Origin: Streptomyces sp. NBC_01716
GTDB taxonomy: Bacteria > Actinomycetota > Actinomycetes > Streptomycetales > Streptomycetaceae
Direction: 5' to 3'
Length of the DNA stretch: 64,000 bases
NCBI RefSeq assembly: GCF_036248275.1
Contig: NZ_CP109181.1
Coordinates: 6,510,001 to 6,574,000 of the forward strand
Part shown: one piece after another, positions 22,462 to 32,248 of the stretch
Layout of the letters: every line of letters starts with the position of its first letter
Position numbering within the stretch: position 1 is the stretch's first letter
Made by a program: the position numbers and the translations under genes
Notes under the pieces: model-generated
Database searches by the model: none
What the model was told of the DNA's origin: nothing
The model's input: the letters and a program-made list of their open reading frames with translations, nothing else

Positions 22462-23850
22462 CTATGCCGCCGTGGGGAGCTGGACGGGTCCGTCGCCGGG
22501 GCGTACGCCCAGGTCCGCCAAGATCGCGTACGCGGCCCTGCGGCCCGACGAGAGCGCGCCCTGGACGGTGCTCGTGTCGCGGTGGTCCCCGCACACGTAC
22601 AGCCCCGACAGCAGCCGCACCTGACGGCACAGATCGTGCGGTGCCGGCATGGCGGGGACGGCCTCCGGGTCGTGGTGGACGGCCAGCAGCTCCCAGTCGG
22701 CCGTGGACGTGCCGTACAGCGTCGCGAGATGCGCGCGTACCTCGGCGTCGAGTTCGGCCTCGGGAGGCGGCGTACGGAGCCCGAGCACCGTCGAGGAGAT
22801 CAGCGAGCGGCCCGCCGGGGCGCGCGACGGGTCCACCGCGCTCATGACCGTCGTGTGGGCGACGGGGCCGCCGCGCCGGTCGCCGTCCAGGAGCAGCGCC
22901 GGTTCGGTCATCGGGGGCGTGGGGGCAGTGTGGTGAAGGACCGTCACGGGGTGGAAGTCCGGCACCCGCAGGCCCGGCAGCAGTTCGGCGGCGGCGCGGG
23001 CGCCCGTCGCCACGAGCAGGGAGCGGCAGGAGATCTCGCCGTGCTCCTTCGTGCCGACGGAGCTGATCGACGCGTCCGTCACGCATACACCCGTCCGCAC
23101 CGTGCCGGGCGGCAGCGTGGCCGCGAGCTGCTCCGGCAGGGCGGCGGCGCCGCCCTCGGGGACGCACAGCCGGCCCCGGGAGAAGCTCCGCAGTGCCAGG
23201 TCCGCGCAGCGGCTGGAGGTGGTGAGGTCCGGGTCGCAGAGCAGCGCGGACAGCAGGGGGCGTACGAAGCCGTCGATGGTCCGCGCGGGCAGTCCGCGTG
23301 CGGACAGCGCGGCGAGGGCGGGGCGTTCGGGGCGGGCCAGCAGACGATTGACCGGCGTCGTCGCGAGGCGGCCGAAGGCCGCGTGGAGGCGGGCCTGGTC
23401 GAGCGCGTTGCCCAGCGGGGGGCGGGAGGTGAGCCGGGCGGCCCTGACGCCGCCCGGGACGCGGGTCCGTGCCGTCCTGGCGCGTGGGGCGCTTGCCAGG
23501 GCGCGTGCGGCGGTGAGTGCGCCCCGCGCGCTCCCCGCGCTGACGGTGACGCCCGCGCGATGGTGCCGTCCCTCGCTGTGGACGAGCACGCCCGGCGAGA
23601 ACAGCCGCAGCGCGGCGTCCGTCAGCGCGGGTGTGCGGAGCAGCTCCGGGTACGAGGTGTTGAGCAACTGACCTATGCGGTCGAGCCGGAAGCCGTCGAG
23701 GTGGTCGGTGGTCATCCTGCCGCCGATGTAAGGGGCGGCCTCCAGGACAGTGACTGTTACGCCGGCGCGGGTGAGCTGATGGGCTGCCGACAGACCTGCG
23801 ATTCCGGCGCCAATGATGACGACGTCCGCGTGATGTTCAGTGTTGAGCAC
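22462..23850 (-). CDS. FAD-dependent amine oxidase/protoporphyrinogen-oxidase-like oxidoreductase
   Basis: This 462-residue protein begins with the FAD-binding Rossmann motif DVVIIGAGIAGLSAAHQLTRAG and the flavin motif VLEAAPYIGGRMTTDHLDGFRLDRI. The C-terminal FAD motif LYVCGDHRDTSTVQGALSSGRRAA is also present. This is the amine oxidase/phytoene desaturase superfamily; the substrate is not known. The GTG at 23850 has GGGGAGGGG upstream. Five bases separate its 3' end from the convergent regulator. No biosynthetic neighbours suggest a pathway. Confidence 0.88.
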   Translation of the reverse strand: MLNTEHHADVVIIGAGIAGLSAAHQLTRAGVTVTVLEAAPYIGGRMTTDHLDGFRLDRIGQLLNTSYPELLRTPALTDAALRLFSPGVLVHSEGRHHRAGVTVSAGSARGALTAARALASAPRARTARTRVPGGVRAARLTSRPPLGNALDQARLHAAFGRLATTPVNRLLARPERPALAALSARGLPARTIDGFVRPLLSALLCDPDLTTSSRCADLALRSFSRGRLCVPEGGAAALPEQLAATLPPGTVRTGVCVTDASISSVGTKEHGEISCRSLLVATGARAAAELLPGLRVPDFHPVTVLHHTAPTPPMTEPALLLDGDRRGGPVAHTTVMSAVDPSRAPAGRSLISSTVLGLRTPPPEAELDAEVRAHLATLYGTSTADWELLAVHHDPEAVPAMPAPHDLCRQVRLLSGLYVCGDHRDTSTVQGALSSGRRAAYAILADLGVRPGDGPVQLPTAA

Positions 23851-24304
23851 GTGCCCCTCCCCGAGGTCGGCGCGGCTGTACGGGCCGGGGCGGGTGCCTC
23901 GCCCCCACTCAGGGAATACCCGAGTGCGGGTCGAGACTAGGAAGGGAACCGGCCCTTCGCAGTCGCGCAGTGGTGGGGGCATCGGTGCGTGCGGGGCGCA
24001 CGGCTTGCCGTCCGGCGGTTGCGGGGGTTGTTGGGTTACGGGGTCGCCTCCCGGCGGGGTCGGTTGTGCGGGTGGGTGTCCGGGTGCCGCTCCGGGGTCA
24101 TGCCCGGACGGCGTGATTTACGCCGCGTGCACGGCTCGTTGGACCCGGGGGAGCCGGGTCGTTCACGCGACACACATCAGCCTGAGTGTCCGACCACGAC
24201 CCCTGCGCGTCCCCCTTCCATCCCGCGGGCCGGTACGGGGCTTTGACAGCGCCACGCGACCCCCGCCCCCGGCAACGAACAGCAACCGAAATCCGAAACC
24301 CGCG
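23851..24304. other. Intergenic region without visible gene
   Basis: These 454 bases lie upstream of the oxidoreductase and downstream of the epimerase-like gene. Reading frames here are short and of poor coding character. No RNA gene or clear hairpin was recognised. Confidence 0.5.
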
Positions 24305-25198
24305 CTACACGCGAATCGCCGCGGTGATTGACTCGTCGATCTTTGGGAACGCGAACGTGAACCCCGACTCCAACAGCCGCCCCGGCAGCACCCGTTGGCT
24401 GCCCAGTACGTCCTCCGCGAAGCCGCCCAGCGCCACCCGCAGTGCCACCGGCGGTACCGCGAAGAGCGTCGGGCGGTGCAGCACGCGCCCCATCGCCGCC
24501 GTGACCTCGCGGTTCGTCACCGGTTCCGGGGCCGTGAGGTTCACCGGGCCCGACAGGGACTCCGTGTCGATCAGGTGCCGCAGGGCCGCCACATGGTCGT
24601 GCAGGGAGATGAAGCTCCAGTACTGCCGCCCGTTGCCCAGCCGGCCGCCAAGACCCGCCCGGAAGATGGGGAACAGCCGCCCCCACGCCCCGCCTTCGCG
24701 GGCCACCACGAGCCCCGTGCGGCCGAACACCGTCCGTACGCCCGCCTCCGCCGCCGAGGCCGCCGCTCCCTCCCACTCGACGCACACGGAGGGCAGGAAG
24801 CCCTCGCCGGCGGGCGCCGACTCGTCCACCGGGCGGTCGCCGGTGTCCCCGTAGAAGCCGATGGCCGAACCGCACACCAGGACCTTCGGCGGGGTGTCGA
24901 GGGACGCCACGGCCTCGGCGATCGCCGCCGTACCGAGGACGCGGCTGTCCCTGATCTTCTGCTTGTACGCCGCGGTCCACCGGTGGTCGCCGACCCCCGC
25001 GCCCGCGAGATGGACGACGGCCTCGCAGCCGTAGAGCCCGCTCACGTCCACGTACTGCCGCACGGGGTCCCACTCGACCTCGTTGCCCGCGCGGGAGGGG
25101 TGCCGGACCAGGCGGACCACCTCGTGCCCGTCGGATCGCAGGGAGCGCGTGAGCGCCGTGCCGATGAGCCCGGTGGAGCCGGTGATCGCGATCCTCAT
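24305..25198 (-). CDS. TIGR01777-family NAD-dependent epimerase/dehydratase-like protein
   Basis: This 297-residue protein has an N-terminal NAD(P)-binding motif (MRIAITGSTGLIGTALTRSL), VVHLAGAGVGDHRWTAAYKQKIRDSRV, VCGSAIGFYG and a C-terminal DUF1731-like end (GRVLHRPTLFAVPPVALRVALGGFAEDVLGSQRVLP). The family is an extended SDR group (SDR39U1-like) with unknown physiological role. The ATG at 25198 opens the Rossmann fold; one at 25207 is the alternative. It is divergent from a GNAT gene with 45 bases between. Confidence 0.9.
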   Translation of the reverse strand: MRIAITGSTGLIGTALTRSLRSDGHEVVRLVRHPSRAGNEVEWDPVRQYVDVSGLYGCEAVVHLAGAGVGDHRWTAAYKQKIRDSRVLGTAAIAEAVASLDTPPKVLVCGSAIGFYGDTGDRPVDESAPAGEGFLPSVCVEWEGAAASAAEAGVRTVFGRTGLVVAREGGAWGRLFPIFRAGLGGRLGNGRQYWSFISLHDHVAALRHLIDTESLSGPVNLTAPEPVTNREVTAAMGRVLHRPTLFAVPPVALRVALGGFAEDVLGSQRVLPGRLLESGFTFAFPKIDESITAAIRV

Positions 25199-25243
25199 GA
25201 AAACCATCCTGCCGGTACGCGCCCACATGGGACAGTTGCCGGT

Positions 25244-25738
25244 ATGCCGGAACCTCTCATACGCGCCGCTCTTTCGTCGGACGACGACGCGCTGAGCCGC
25301 ATCGACCACGACACGTGGTCGTCTCTGCACGCGGTGACGCCCAGGCAGGAGCCGCCGTTCGAGCCGTTCTTCGACGCGCGTCACCGGCCGCGGGACTACC
25401 TGATCGCGGAGCTCGACGGCCGGACGGCCGGCTACCTCCGGCTGGTGCCGCCCACCTCGCTCGCCTGCAACGCGCACGTCCGGCAGATCCAGGGCCTCGC
25501 CGTGCACGAGTGGGCGCGCGGTCGTGGCGTGGCGCGGCGGCTGCTGGGCGCGGCGATGGAGAGGGCGCGCGGCGAGGGCGCGGTACGGATGACGCTGCGG
25601 GTGCTCGGGCACAACAAGCCGGCGCGTGCGCTCTACGAGTCGGAGGGCTTCGTGGTGGAGGGCGTGCTGCCGGGGGAGTTCTTCCTGGACAGGCGGTACG
25701 TGGACGACGTGCTCATGGGCCGTTCGCTGGATGTGTGA
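25244..25738 (+). CDS. GNAT-family N-acetyltransferase
   Basis: This 164-residue protein has the GNAT fold: IRAALSSDDDALSRIDHDTW, the core strand VRQIQGLAVHEWARGRGVARRLLGAAMERA (acetyl-CoA pyrophosphate loop RGRGVA) and the C-terminal HNKPARALYESEGFVVEGV. The substrate is not predictable. It starts 45 bases from the divergent epimerase-like gene and converges on the DUF4240 gene. Confidence 0.9.
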   Translation: MPEPLIRAALSSDDDALSRIDHDTWSSLHAVTPRQEPPFEPFFDARHRPRDYLIAELDGRTAGYLRLVPPTSLACNAHVRQIQGLAVHEWARGRGVARRLLGAAMERARGEGAVRMTLRVLGHNKPARALYESEGFVVEGVLPGEFFLDRRYVDDVLMGRSLDV

Positions 25739-25749
25739 AGGCGCGTGCG

Positions 25750-26274
25750 TCAGTCGACGCCGAACCGCTCCCAGAGACGGGGAAGCCGGTCGGCGAGCGC
25801 CTGTGAGTCCTCGAAGTCGATCGGTGTGCCCTCGGGCTCAGGGGCCTGCGCGCCGACCCCCAGGTCGGGCGCGACGGCGCCGGTGAGCTGCTCGTACGCC
25901 TCGTCGGCCGCGTAGCCCAGTTCCTCGCCGTCGCCGTCGATCTCCTCGTCGAACTCGCCGATCAGGTCCGCGAGGCTGTCCGGATCGTGCACCGCGCCCT
26001 CGAAGACCTCCCGGCCCTGGCCGATGAGCCAGCAGCGGAAGTAGTCGAACGCGTCGTCGCTCGCGCCGCCCAGCAGGATCGCGGCCGCCGTCCACAGATC
26101 CCACTGGTACGCGCGGTTGTAGCGGGTCTCGAAGTGCCGGGCGAAGTCCAGGACCGAGTCGGGGTCCAGCTGGAGCAGCCGTTCCACGAGGAGATCGGCG
26201 TGCTCGTCCGGGTCGCCGCCGGCGGCCTCGCGCGTGGCGTCGATGATCTCCCAGAACTCCGTCTCGTCGGTCAC
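25750..26274 (-). CDS. DUF4240-family protein
   Basis: This 174-residue acidic protein has the DUF4240 N terminus: TEFWEIIDATREAAGGDPDEHADLLVERLLQL, YQWDLWTAAAILLGGASDDAFDYFRCWLIGQGREVFEGAV and a C-terminal DEAYEQLTG region. The family is cytoplasmic, widespread in Streptomyces and of unknown function. It ends 12 bases from the convergent GNAT gene. Confidence 0.88.
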   Translation of the reverse strand: MTDETEFWEIIDATREAAGGDPDEHADLLVERLLQLDPDSVLDFARHFETRYNRAYQWDLWTAAAILLGGASDDAFDYFRCWLIGQGREVFEGAVHDPDSLADLIGEFDEEIDGDGEELGYAADEAYEQLTGAVAPDLGVGAQAPEPEGTPIDFEDSQALADRLPRLWERFGVD

Positions 26275-26459
26275 GGGTACAGCATCGTGGTTGCCGGAGG
26301 GCGGCGCACGCGGAGCGCGGAAAGCGGGCGAGATCCGCGCCGGGCGGCCGAACGGAGCATGCGATCGCGTGGAAGCCGGATCATGTGGAAGCCGGACAGA
26401 AGATGTCTCCTTTCCGTGGAACGGTCACAGGGAAAGACCGACCGAGAAGGAGCCGCCTG

Positions 26460-27389
26460 ATGACCGACAACCGCGACAAGCCGCTGACAGAGAAGATCGC
26501 ACTGGTGGCCGGGGCCACCCGGGGCGCGGGCCGGGCGATCGCCGTGGAGCTGGGTGCCGCCGGGGCGACCGTGTACGTGACGGGGCGCACCACGCGCGAG
26601 CGGGTCAGCGAGGTGGGGCGGGCGACGGAGACCATCGAGGAGACCGCCGAACTCGTCACCCGCGCGGGCGGCGAGGGCATCGCCGTACCGACCGACCATC
26701 TGGAGGCCGAGCGGGTACGGGCCCTGGTGGAGCGGATCGACCGGGAGCAGGGCCGGCTGGATGTGCTGGTCAACGACGTGTGGGGCGGGAACCAGCTCCT
26801 CGACTTCAAGACCCCTCTGTGGGACATCGACCTGGAGCGCGGGCTGCGGATGCTCGACCTCGGGGTGAAGACCCATCTGATCACCAGCAGCGTCGCGCTC
26901 CCGCTGCTCGTACGGCGGCCGGGCGGCCTGGTGATCGAGGTGACCGACGGCACCGCCGAGTCGAACCGGAGGCCGCGCGAGAACTTCTACTACGACCTCG
27001 CCAAGAACGCCCCGATCCGGATGGCCTATCTGCTGGCCGAGGAGCTGAAGGAGGTGGGCGGCACGGCCGTCGCCGTCACTCCCGGCTTCCTGCGCTCCGA
27101 GGAGATGCTCGACGGCTTCGGCATTACCGAGAAGAACTGGCGGGACGGCATCAAGATCGAGCGGCACTTCGCGCTCTCGGAGACACCGGTGTATCTGGGG
27201 CGGGGAGTCGCGGCGCTCGTCGCCGACCCGGAGCGGGAGCGCTGGGCCGGGCAGTCGCTCTCCAGCGGACAGCTGGCGAAGGAGTACGGCGTCACGGACG
27301 TGGACGGAAGCAGGCCGGACATGTGGGGCTACATGGCGGCCGAGGCTGCGGCGCCCGGTACGGAGATCCCCATGGACGGCTACCGGTAG
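26460..27389 (+). CDS. Short-chain dehydrogenase/reductase
   Basis: This 309-residue SDR has the cofactor-binding motif KIALVAGATRGAGRAIAVELGAAGA followed by VYVTGRTTRE, which suggests NADP. LDVLVNDVWGGN replaces the usual NNAG-type motif. The active-site region is ENFYYDLAKNAPIRMAYLL, giving Tyr-x3-Lys. The substrate is unknown. The ATG at 26460 is preceded by GAAGGAGCC. The last 10 bases overlap the 3' end of the convergent WYL regulator. Confidence 0.9.
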   Translation: MTDNRDKPLTEKIALVAGATRGAGRAIAVELGAAGATVYVTGRTTRERVSEVGRATETIEETAELVTRAGGEGIAVPTDHLEAERVRALVERIDREQGRLDVLVNDVWGGNQLLDFKTPLWDIDLERGLRMLDLGVKTHLITSSVALPLLVRRPGGLVIEVTDGTAESNRRPRENFYYDLAKNAPIRMAYLLAEELKEVGGTAVAVTPGFLRSEEMLDGFGITEKNWRDGIKIERHFALSETPVYLGRGVAALVADPERERWAGQSLSSGQLAKEYGVTDVDGSRPDMWGYMAAEAAAPGTEIPMDGYR

Positions 27390-28345
27390 AGACGCGCGGT
27401 GCGGGCGGCGGAGTCGGCGAAGCGGGCACGCAGCTCCGCCGGCTCCAGCACCTCCAACTCCGGCCCGAAGCCGAAGAGCTGGGAGAACGCCACGTCGGCC
27501 GACTCGACCGGCAGCGTGAGCGTCGTCCAGCCGTCGTCGTCCGGGGGGCCGGCCGCAGCGGCGGCCTCCTCGGCCGAGGCCCGGTCGGTCACGTACGGCA
27601 GCCGGCGCAGGCCGTCGGGGGAGAGCCGGAGCACCACCTCCGTACGGAGGATCGACCGGGCGAACTGCGCGGCCCGCTCTTCCCAGAAGGCGGGCAGGTC
27701 GAAGGACTCGTCCCGCTCGAAGCGGTCCTCCAAGAACGTGACGTCGGTGAAGCGGTCGATCCGGTAGACCCGGAAGGACGCGTCGACGCGGGCGCACAGG
27801 TACCAGACGCCCGCCTTGAGCACGAGTCCGTACGGTGCCAACTCCCGCTCCACCTCGGCGTCCTGGCGCCGGTAGCGGGCGATGACGGTCCGGTCGTCCC
27901 AGACGGCCTCGGCGACGGCGGGCAGCCACTGCGGTGTCCGCGGCTCGTTGTACCAGCCCGGCGCGTCGAGGTGGAATCGCTGCGCCGCGGAGTCCGACGC
28001 GCCCCGCAGGGAGGGCAGCAGGGCGGCCGACACCTTCAGGCGGGCGGCGGACGCCGCGTCCTCCAGGCCCATCTCACGGAGCGCGTTCGGCAGCCCCGAC
28101 AGGAACAGGGCTTCCGCCTCGCCCCGTGCGAGGCCCGTGAGGCGCGTACGGTAGCCGCCCACGAGCCGGTAGCCACCCGAACGCCCCCGGTCCGCGTAGA
28201 CCGGCACTCCGGCCTCCGAGAGGGCCAGTGCGTCGCGCGTGACGGTGCGCTCGGACACCTCCAGCTCCTGGGCCAGCTCGGCCCCGGTCATGGCGGGCCG
28301 CGCCTGGAGGAGCAGCACCATCTTGATCAGCCGGGCAGCGCGCAT
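27380..28345 (-). CDS. WYL-domain transcriptional regulator (DeoR-type helix-turn-helix)
   Basis: This 321-residue regulator has an N-terminal winged helix (RLIKMVLLLQARPAMTGAELAQELEVSERTVTRDALAL, then the wing GVPVYADRGRSGGYRL). The WYL domain follows around AVWDDRTVIARYRRQDAEVERELAPYGLVLKAGVWYLCARV with the FRVYRIDRF strand. WYL regulators sense ligands, often nucleic acids or nucleotides, and control stress or DNA-damage genes. The ATG at 28345 starts the first helix. Its neighbour, the SDR, is convergent and may not be its target. Confidence 0.92.
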   Translation of the reverse strand: MRAARLIKMVLLLQARPAMTGAELAQELEVSERTVTRDALALSEAGVPVYADRGRSGGYRLVGGYRTRLTGLARGEAEALFLSGLPNALREMGLEDAASAARLKVSAALLPSLRGASDSAAQRFHLDAPGWYNEPRTPQWLPAVAEAVWDDRTVIARYRRQDAEVERELAPYGLVLKAGVWYLCARVDASFRVYRIDRFTDVTFLEDRFERDESFDLPAFWEERAAQFARSILRTEVVLRLSPDGLRRLPYVTDRASAEEAAAAAGPPDDDGWTTLTLPVESADVAFSQLFGFGPELEVLEPAELRARFADSAARTARLYR

Positions 28346-28388
28346 GGCCCCATTGTCCACGCGCGCCGCCGGGGGCCGGACGGGCTCG

Positions 28389-29207
28389 CTACGCGAGGGG
28401 CTCCTGGAGCTCCGTCACCCACTTGTCCTTGTCCGCCGGGCATTCGAGGTTGACCTCGCGCGCGTACCCGGCCGAGCGGTGGCCGCCCGTGTCGATCCAG
28501 CGGGCCAGGATCTGGCCCGTCGGCATGATCGTGTCCATCGGCCCCCGGTGCACGATCGTCGCGGCCCGCTCGATGGGAGGCAGGTCCCGGATCTCGAAGT
28601 CCTGGCCCGGCGCCGGGTCGGCGGCGACCACCACTCCCGCGTGGACGACGACCGCGCCGTTCCCCTCGGGCGCGTCCTCGTAGCAGGCGATGCCGGGCCC
28701 CGTCGGAGCCACGCCGGCCGCCTCCAGGCGCCGGAACAGCTCCTCGTACAGAGGAACGATCACCGGGCCGATGTCCTGGGGTTCGTACGTGGCGGCCACG
28801 GCGGTCAGTTCGGCCACCCGTACCGATGGAACGTTCTTGACGACAACGTCTTCGCTGGGCATACGCCCCTCACTCTCGATCGACCGGAGCCTCGCCTCGA
28901 CCTGGACCAGCGTGGCGGCGGCAGCCGCCATGGCGGCCTCCAGCTCGGCCCGCCGCAGTGTCAGCATCCCGCGCAGCTCGTCCGGGTTCACGCGGTCCTC
29001 CAGGATCTCCCGCACCTGCTGGAGCGTGAAGCCGAGATCCTTCAGGGCGATGATCCGGTTGAGCTGGGCGAGCTGGGCCGCCGTGTAGTGGCGGTAGCCG
29101 CTGTACGGGTCGGTCCGGGCCGGACGCAGCAGCCCGATCGCGTCGTAATGACGCAGCATGCGGGCCGACACCCGGCCGTACCTGGCGAAGTCTCCGATGG
29201 TGAACAT
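28389..29207 (-). CDS. MerR-family regulator with GyrI-like ligand domain
   Basis: This 272-residue protein has a MerR winged helix (MFTIGDFARYGRVSARMLRHYDAIGLLRPARTDPYSGYRHY), a dimerisation coiled coil (LRRAELEAAMAAAAATLVQVEARL) and a C-terminal GyrI/SOUL-like domain (VVVKNVPSVRVAELTAV to EVNLECPADKDKWVTELQEPL). This is the BmrR/TipA-like architecture that binds small lipophilic drugs and activates efflux genes. No transporter adjoins it, so the target is unclear. Confidence 0.92.
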   Translation of the reverse strand: MFTIGDFARYGRVSARMLRHYDAIGLLRPARTDPYSGYRHYTAAQLAQLNRIIALKDLGFTLQQVREILEDRVNPDELRGMLTLRRAELEAAMAAAAATLVQVEARLRSIESEGRMPSEDVVVKNVPSVRVAELTAVAATYEPQDIGPVIVPLYEELFRRLEAAGVAPTGPGIACYEDAPEGNGAVVVHAGVVVAADPAPGQDFEIRDLPPIERAATIVHRGPMDTIMPTGQILARWIDTGGHRSAGYAREVNLECPADKDKWVTELQEPLA

Positions 29208-29270
29208 GACGTCCCCTACTGCACGGCTTCACACGGTGTCAGGGTCAAGCATGGCCGGAAAGCCACCTCA

Positions 29271-29324
29271 TAAGGAAGCGGCTTCGGCCGACCCGTGGTG
29301 GGGCCGGCCGAAGCCGCTTCCTTA
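29271..29324 (-). terminator. aceE terminator
   Basis: A perfect 20-bp inverted repeat (29271-29290 with 29305-29324, 14-base loop) lies 27 bases after the aceE stop and before the MerR promoter. Confidence 0.88.
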
Positions 29325-29350
29325 CGGAGGACGTGTCCTCGTCGCCGGGC

Positions 29351-32020
29351 TCAGAGGCCGTAGCGCTCCCGCGCCTCCTTCACCGCCGACGCGGGCACCT
29401 CGCCGCGCCGCGCGAGCTGCGCCAGCGCCGCGACCGTGATCGACCCGGCGTCGACGCCGAAGTGCCGGCGGGCCGCCTCACGGGTGTCGGAGAGACCGAA
29501 GCCGTCCGTACCGAGCGAGGAGTAGTCCTGCTCGACCCACTGGCTGATCTGGTCGGGCACCTGGCGCATCCAGTCGCTGACGGCCAGCACCGGACCAGGC
29601 GCCCCGTCCAGGGCCCGCGTCACGTACGGCGTGCGCTGCTCGCCGCGCAGCAGCGCCTCGTCGCACTCCAGGGCCTCCCTGCGCAGCTCGCCCCAGGACG
29701 TCGCCGACCAGACGTCGGCCGTGACACCCCACTCGTCGGAGAGCATCCGCTGGGCGTCGAGAGCCCAGTGGATGGCCGTACCGGAGGCGAGGAGCTGGAG
29801 TCGCGGCGAGTCCGCCTTGGCGGGCACGCCCTCCTTGAAGCGGTACAGGCCCTTGACGATGCCCTCCTCCACGCCATCGGGCATGGCGGGCTGCGGCATC
29901 GGCTCGTTGTAGACGGTCAGGTAGTAGAAGACGTTCTCGGGGGCGGGGCCGTACATCCGCCGCAGACCGTCCTTGACGATGACCGCGATCTCGTACGCGA
30001 ACGCCGGGTCGTAGTTGAGCGAGGCCGGGTTCGTCGCCGCGAGCAGATGCGAGTGGCCGTCCGCGTGCTGGAGGCCCTCGCCCGTCAGGGTCGTACGGCC
30101 GGCGGTCGCGCCGACGACGAAGCCCTTGCCGAGCTGGTCGGCGAGCTGCCACATCTGGTCGCCCGTGCGCTGCCAGCCGAACATCGAGTAGAAGATGTAG
30201 AACGGGATCATCGTCTCGCCGTGCGTCGCGTACGACGTGGCGGCGGCGATGAAGTCGGCCATCGAACCGGCCTCGGTGATCCCCTCGTTGAGGATCTGGC
30301 CGTCCTTGGCCTCCTTGTAGTACATGATCTGGTCGCGGTCGACCGGGTCGTACGTCTGGCCCAGCGGCGAGTAGATGCCCGCCGACGGGAACAGCGCCTC
30401 CATACCGAACGTACGCGCCTCGTCCGGGACGATCGGGACCCAGCGCCTGCCGGTCTCCTTGTCCCGCATCAGGTCCTTCACCAGCCGGACGAACGCCATG
30501 GTCGTGGCGACCGACTGTTTGCCGGAACCCTTGTAGACGGTCTGGAACGCCTTCTCGGACGGCTCGGGCAGGGCGACGGCATGCACTCGGCGGGCCGGGG
30601 CGGGCCCGCCGAGTTCGGCACGCCGCTCCTGCAGATAGCGGACCTCGGGGGAGTCGGCGCCGGGGTGGGCGTACGGCACCAGCTCTTCGTTCAGCTTCGA
30701 GTCGGGGATGGGCAGTTCCAGCAGGTCCCGCATGGTGCGGAACTGCTCGCCGGAGAGCTTCTTCATCTGGTGGTTGGCGTTGCGCGACTCGAAGCCGGTG
30801 CCGAGCGTGTAGCCCTTCACCGTCTGCGCGAGGACCACGGTCGGCGCGCCCTTGTGGGCGAGCGCCGCGCGGTAGGCCGCGTACACCTTGCGGGCCTCGT
30901 GGCCGCCGCGCGAGGAGTGGAAGCACTCGTCGATCTTCGCGTCGGTCAGCAGCTTCGCCAGCTCGACGAGCGCGGGCTCGGCGCCGAAGAAGTGCTCACG
31001 GATGTACGCCACGTCGCGGGTCGCGTACGTCTGGAACTGCGCGTCCGGTACGGCACGCAGCCTCCGTACGAGGGCGCCCGTGGTGTCGAGCGCGAACAGC
31101 TCGTCCCAGGCGGAGCCCCACAGCGACTTGATGACGTTCCAGCCCGCGCCGCGGAACTGGGACTCCAGCTCCTGCACGATCTTGAAGTTGGCGCGGACGG
31201 GGCCGTCGAGGCGCTGGAGGTTGCAGTTGATGACGAAGGTGAGGTTGTCGAGCCCTTCGCGGGCCGCCAGGGCGAGTGCCGCCGTCGACTCGGGCTCGTC
31301 CATCTCGCCGTCGCCGAGGAACGCCCATACGTGGGAGGCGGAGATGTCCTTGATCCCGCGGTTCGTCAGGTAGCGGTTGAAACGCGCCTGGTAGATCGCG
31401 GAGAGCGGGCCGAGGCCCATGGAGACCGTGGGGAACTCCCACAGCCAGGGCAGCCGCCGGGGGTGCGGGTAGGAGGGGAGTCCCTTGCCGCCCGCCTCCT
31501 GGCGGAAGTTGTCGAGGTGCTCCTCGGTGAGACGGCCGTCGAGGAACGCGCGGGCGTAGATGCCGGGGGACGCGTGGCCCTGGATGTAGAGCTGGTCGCC
31601 GGAGCCGTCCCCCTCCTTGCCGTGGAAGAAGTGGTTGAAGCCCGTCTCGTAGAGCCAGGCGGCGGAGGCGAAGGTCGCTATGTGCCCGCCGACGCCGAGG
31701 CGTGAGCCGCGGGTGACCATGGCGGCCGCGTTCCAGCGGTTCCAGCCGGCGATCCGGGACTCCATCGCCTCGTCGCCTTCGAAGGCGGGCTCGGCGGCGG
31801 TCGGGATGGTGTTGAGATAGTCCGTCTCCAGCAGGGCGGGCACCGGAACGCCGGTGCTCTCGGCGTGCTGGAACGTGCGCCGCATCAGGTACGCCGCACG
31901 GTGCGGGCCCGCATGCTCGGTGACGGCGTCGAGAGAGGCCGCCCATTCGGCGGTTTCCTCGGCGTCGCGGTCCGGGAGCTGGTCGAGCTCGCTCGGAAGC
32001 TTGCCTACGGGGTCGGGCAT
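29351..32020 (-). CDS. aceE: Pyruvate dehydrogenase E1 component, homodimeric type
   Basis: This 889-residue thiamine-diphosphate enzyme decarboxylates pyruvate and passes the acetyl group to the lipoyl domain of E2. The ThDP motif is [22 protein letters not shown] followed by VINCNLQ. Other conserved blocks are [13 protein letters not shown] and the transketolase-like C-terminal half ([29 protein letters not shown]). Length fits the E. coli type. It is followed by a strong terminator and preceded by a 17-bp palindrome, with a GntR regulator upstream on the same strand. The E2 and E3 partners are encoded nearby (sucB, lpd), in keeping with the shared PDH/ODH complex of actinobacteria. Confidence 0.97.
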   Translation of the reverse strand: MPDPVGKLPSELDQLPDRDAEETAEWAASLDAVTEHAGPHRAAYLMRRTFQHAESTGVPVPALLETDYLNTIPTAAEPAFEGDEAMESRIAGWNRWNAAAMVTRGSRLGVGGHIATFASAAWLYETGFNHFFHGKEGDGSGDQLYIQGHASPGIYARAFLDGRLTEEHLDNFRQEAGGKGLPSYPHPRRLPWLWEFPTVSMGLGPLSAIYQARFNRYLTNRGIKDISASHVWAFLGDGEMDEPESTAALALAAREGLDNLTFVINCNLQRLDGPVRANFKIVQELESQFRGAGWNVIKSLWGSAWDELFALDTTGALVRRLRAVPDAQFQTYATRDVAYIREHFFGAEPALVELAKLLTDAKIDECFHSSRGGHEARKVYAAYRAALAHKGAPTVVLAQTVKGYTLGTGFESRNANHQMKKLSGEQFRTMRDLLELPIPDSKLNEELVPYAHPGADSPEVRYLQERRAELGGPAPARRVHAVALPEPSEKAFQTVYKGSGKQSVATTMAFVRLVKDLMRDKETGRRWVPIVPDEARTFGMEALFPSAGIYSPLGQTYDPVDRDQIMYYKEAKDGQILNEGITEAGSMADFIAAATSYATHGETMIPFYIFYSMFGWQRTGDQMWQLADQLGKGFVVGATAGRTTLTGEGLQHADGHSHLLAATNPASLNYDPAFAYEIAVIVKDGLRRMYGPAPENVFYYLTVYNEPMPQPAMPDGVEEGIVKGLYRFKEGVPAKADSPRLQLLASGTAIHWALDAQRMLSDEWGVTADVWSATSWGELRREALECDEALLRGEQRTPYVTRALDGAPGPVLAVSDWMRQVPDQISQWVEQDYSSLGTDGFGLSDTREAARRHFGVDAGSITVAALAQLARRGEVPASAVKEARERYGL

Positions 32021-32129
32021 GGTCGCCGCCTTCCGGCCAACTGGAGGGGGTGGTGAAGAGTTGGGATGAGCCTTGTCTGGCAGGACAGGGCGACGGGCCG
32101 GGTGCGGCCCGATGTCGACTGTAAGTCGC

Positions 32130-32146
32130 TGATCGATGATCGATCA
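32130..32146. promoter_or_regulatory. Perfect 17-bp palindrome, likely GntR operator of aceE
   Basis: TGATCGAT-G-ATCGATCA is a perfect inverted repeat in the 228-base space between the GntR regulator and aceE, about 110 bases before the aceE start. Size and symmetry fit FadR-subfamily GntR operators. The regulator encoded just upstream is the likely binder; this is inference. Confidence 0.65.
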
Positions 32147-32248
32147 AAGCTTTGGCAGGAAAACTTCAGGATCTGAAGAAATTGGCATCCAGTGTCCCAA
32201 GATGGGGCACCCGGTGACGTAGCGAAGCGGGGCGAACCGGGCGCCCGT

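Noticed and set aside
29333-31705. 790-codon plus-strand frame over aceE
   Set aside because: It is an antisense shadow of a well-conserved enzyme and crosses the terminator.
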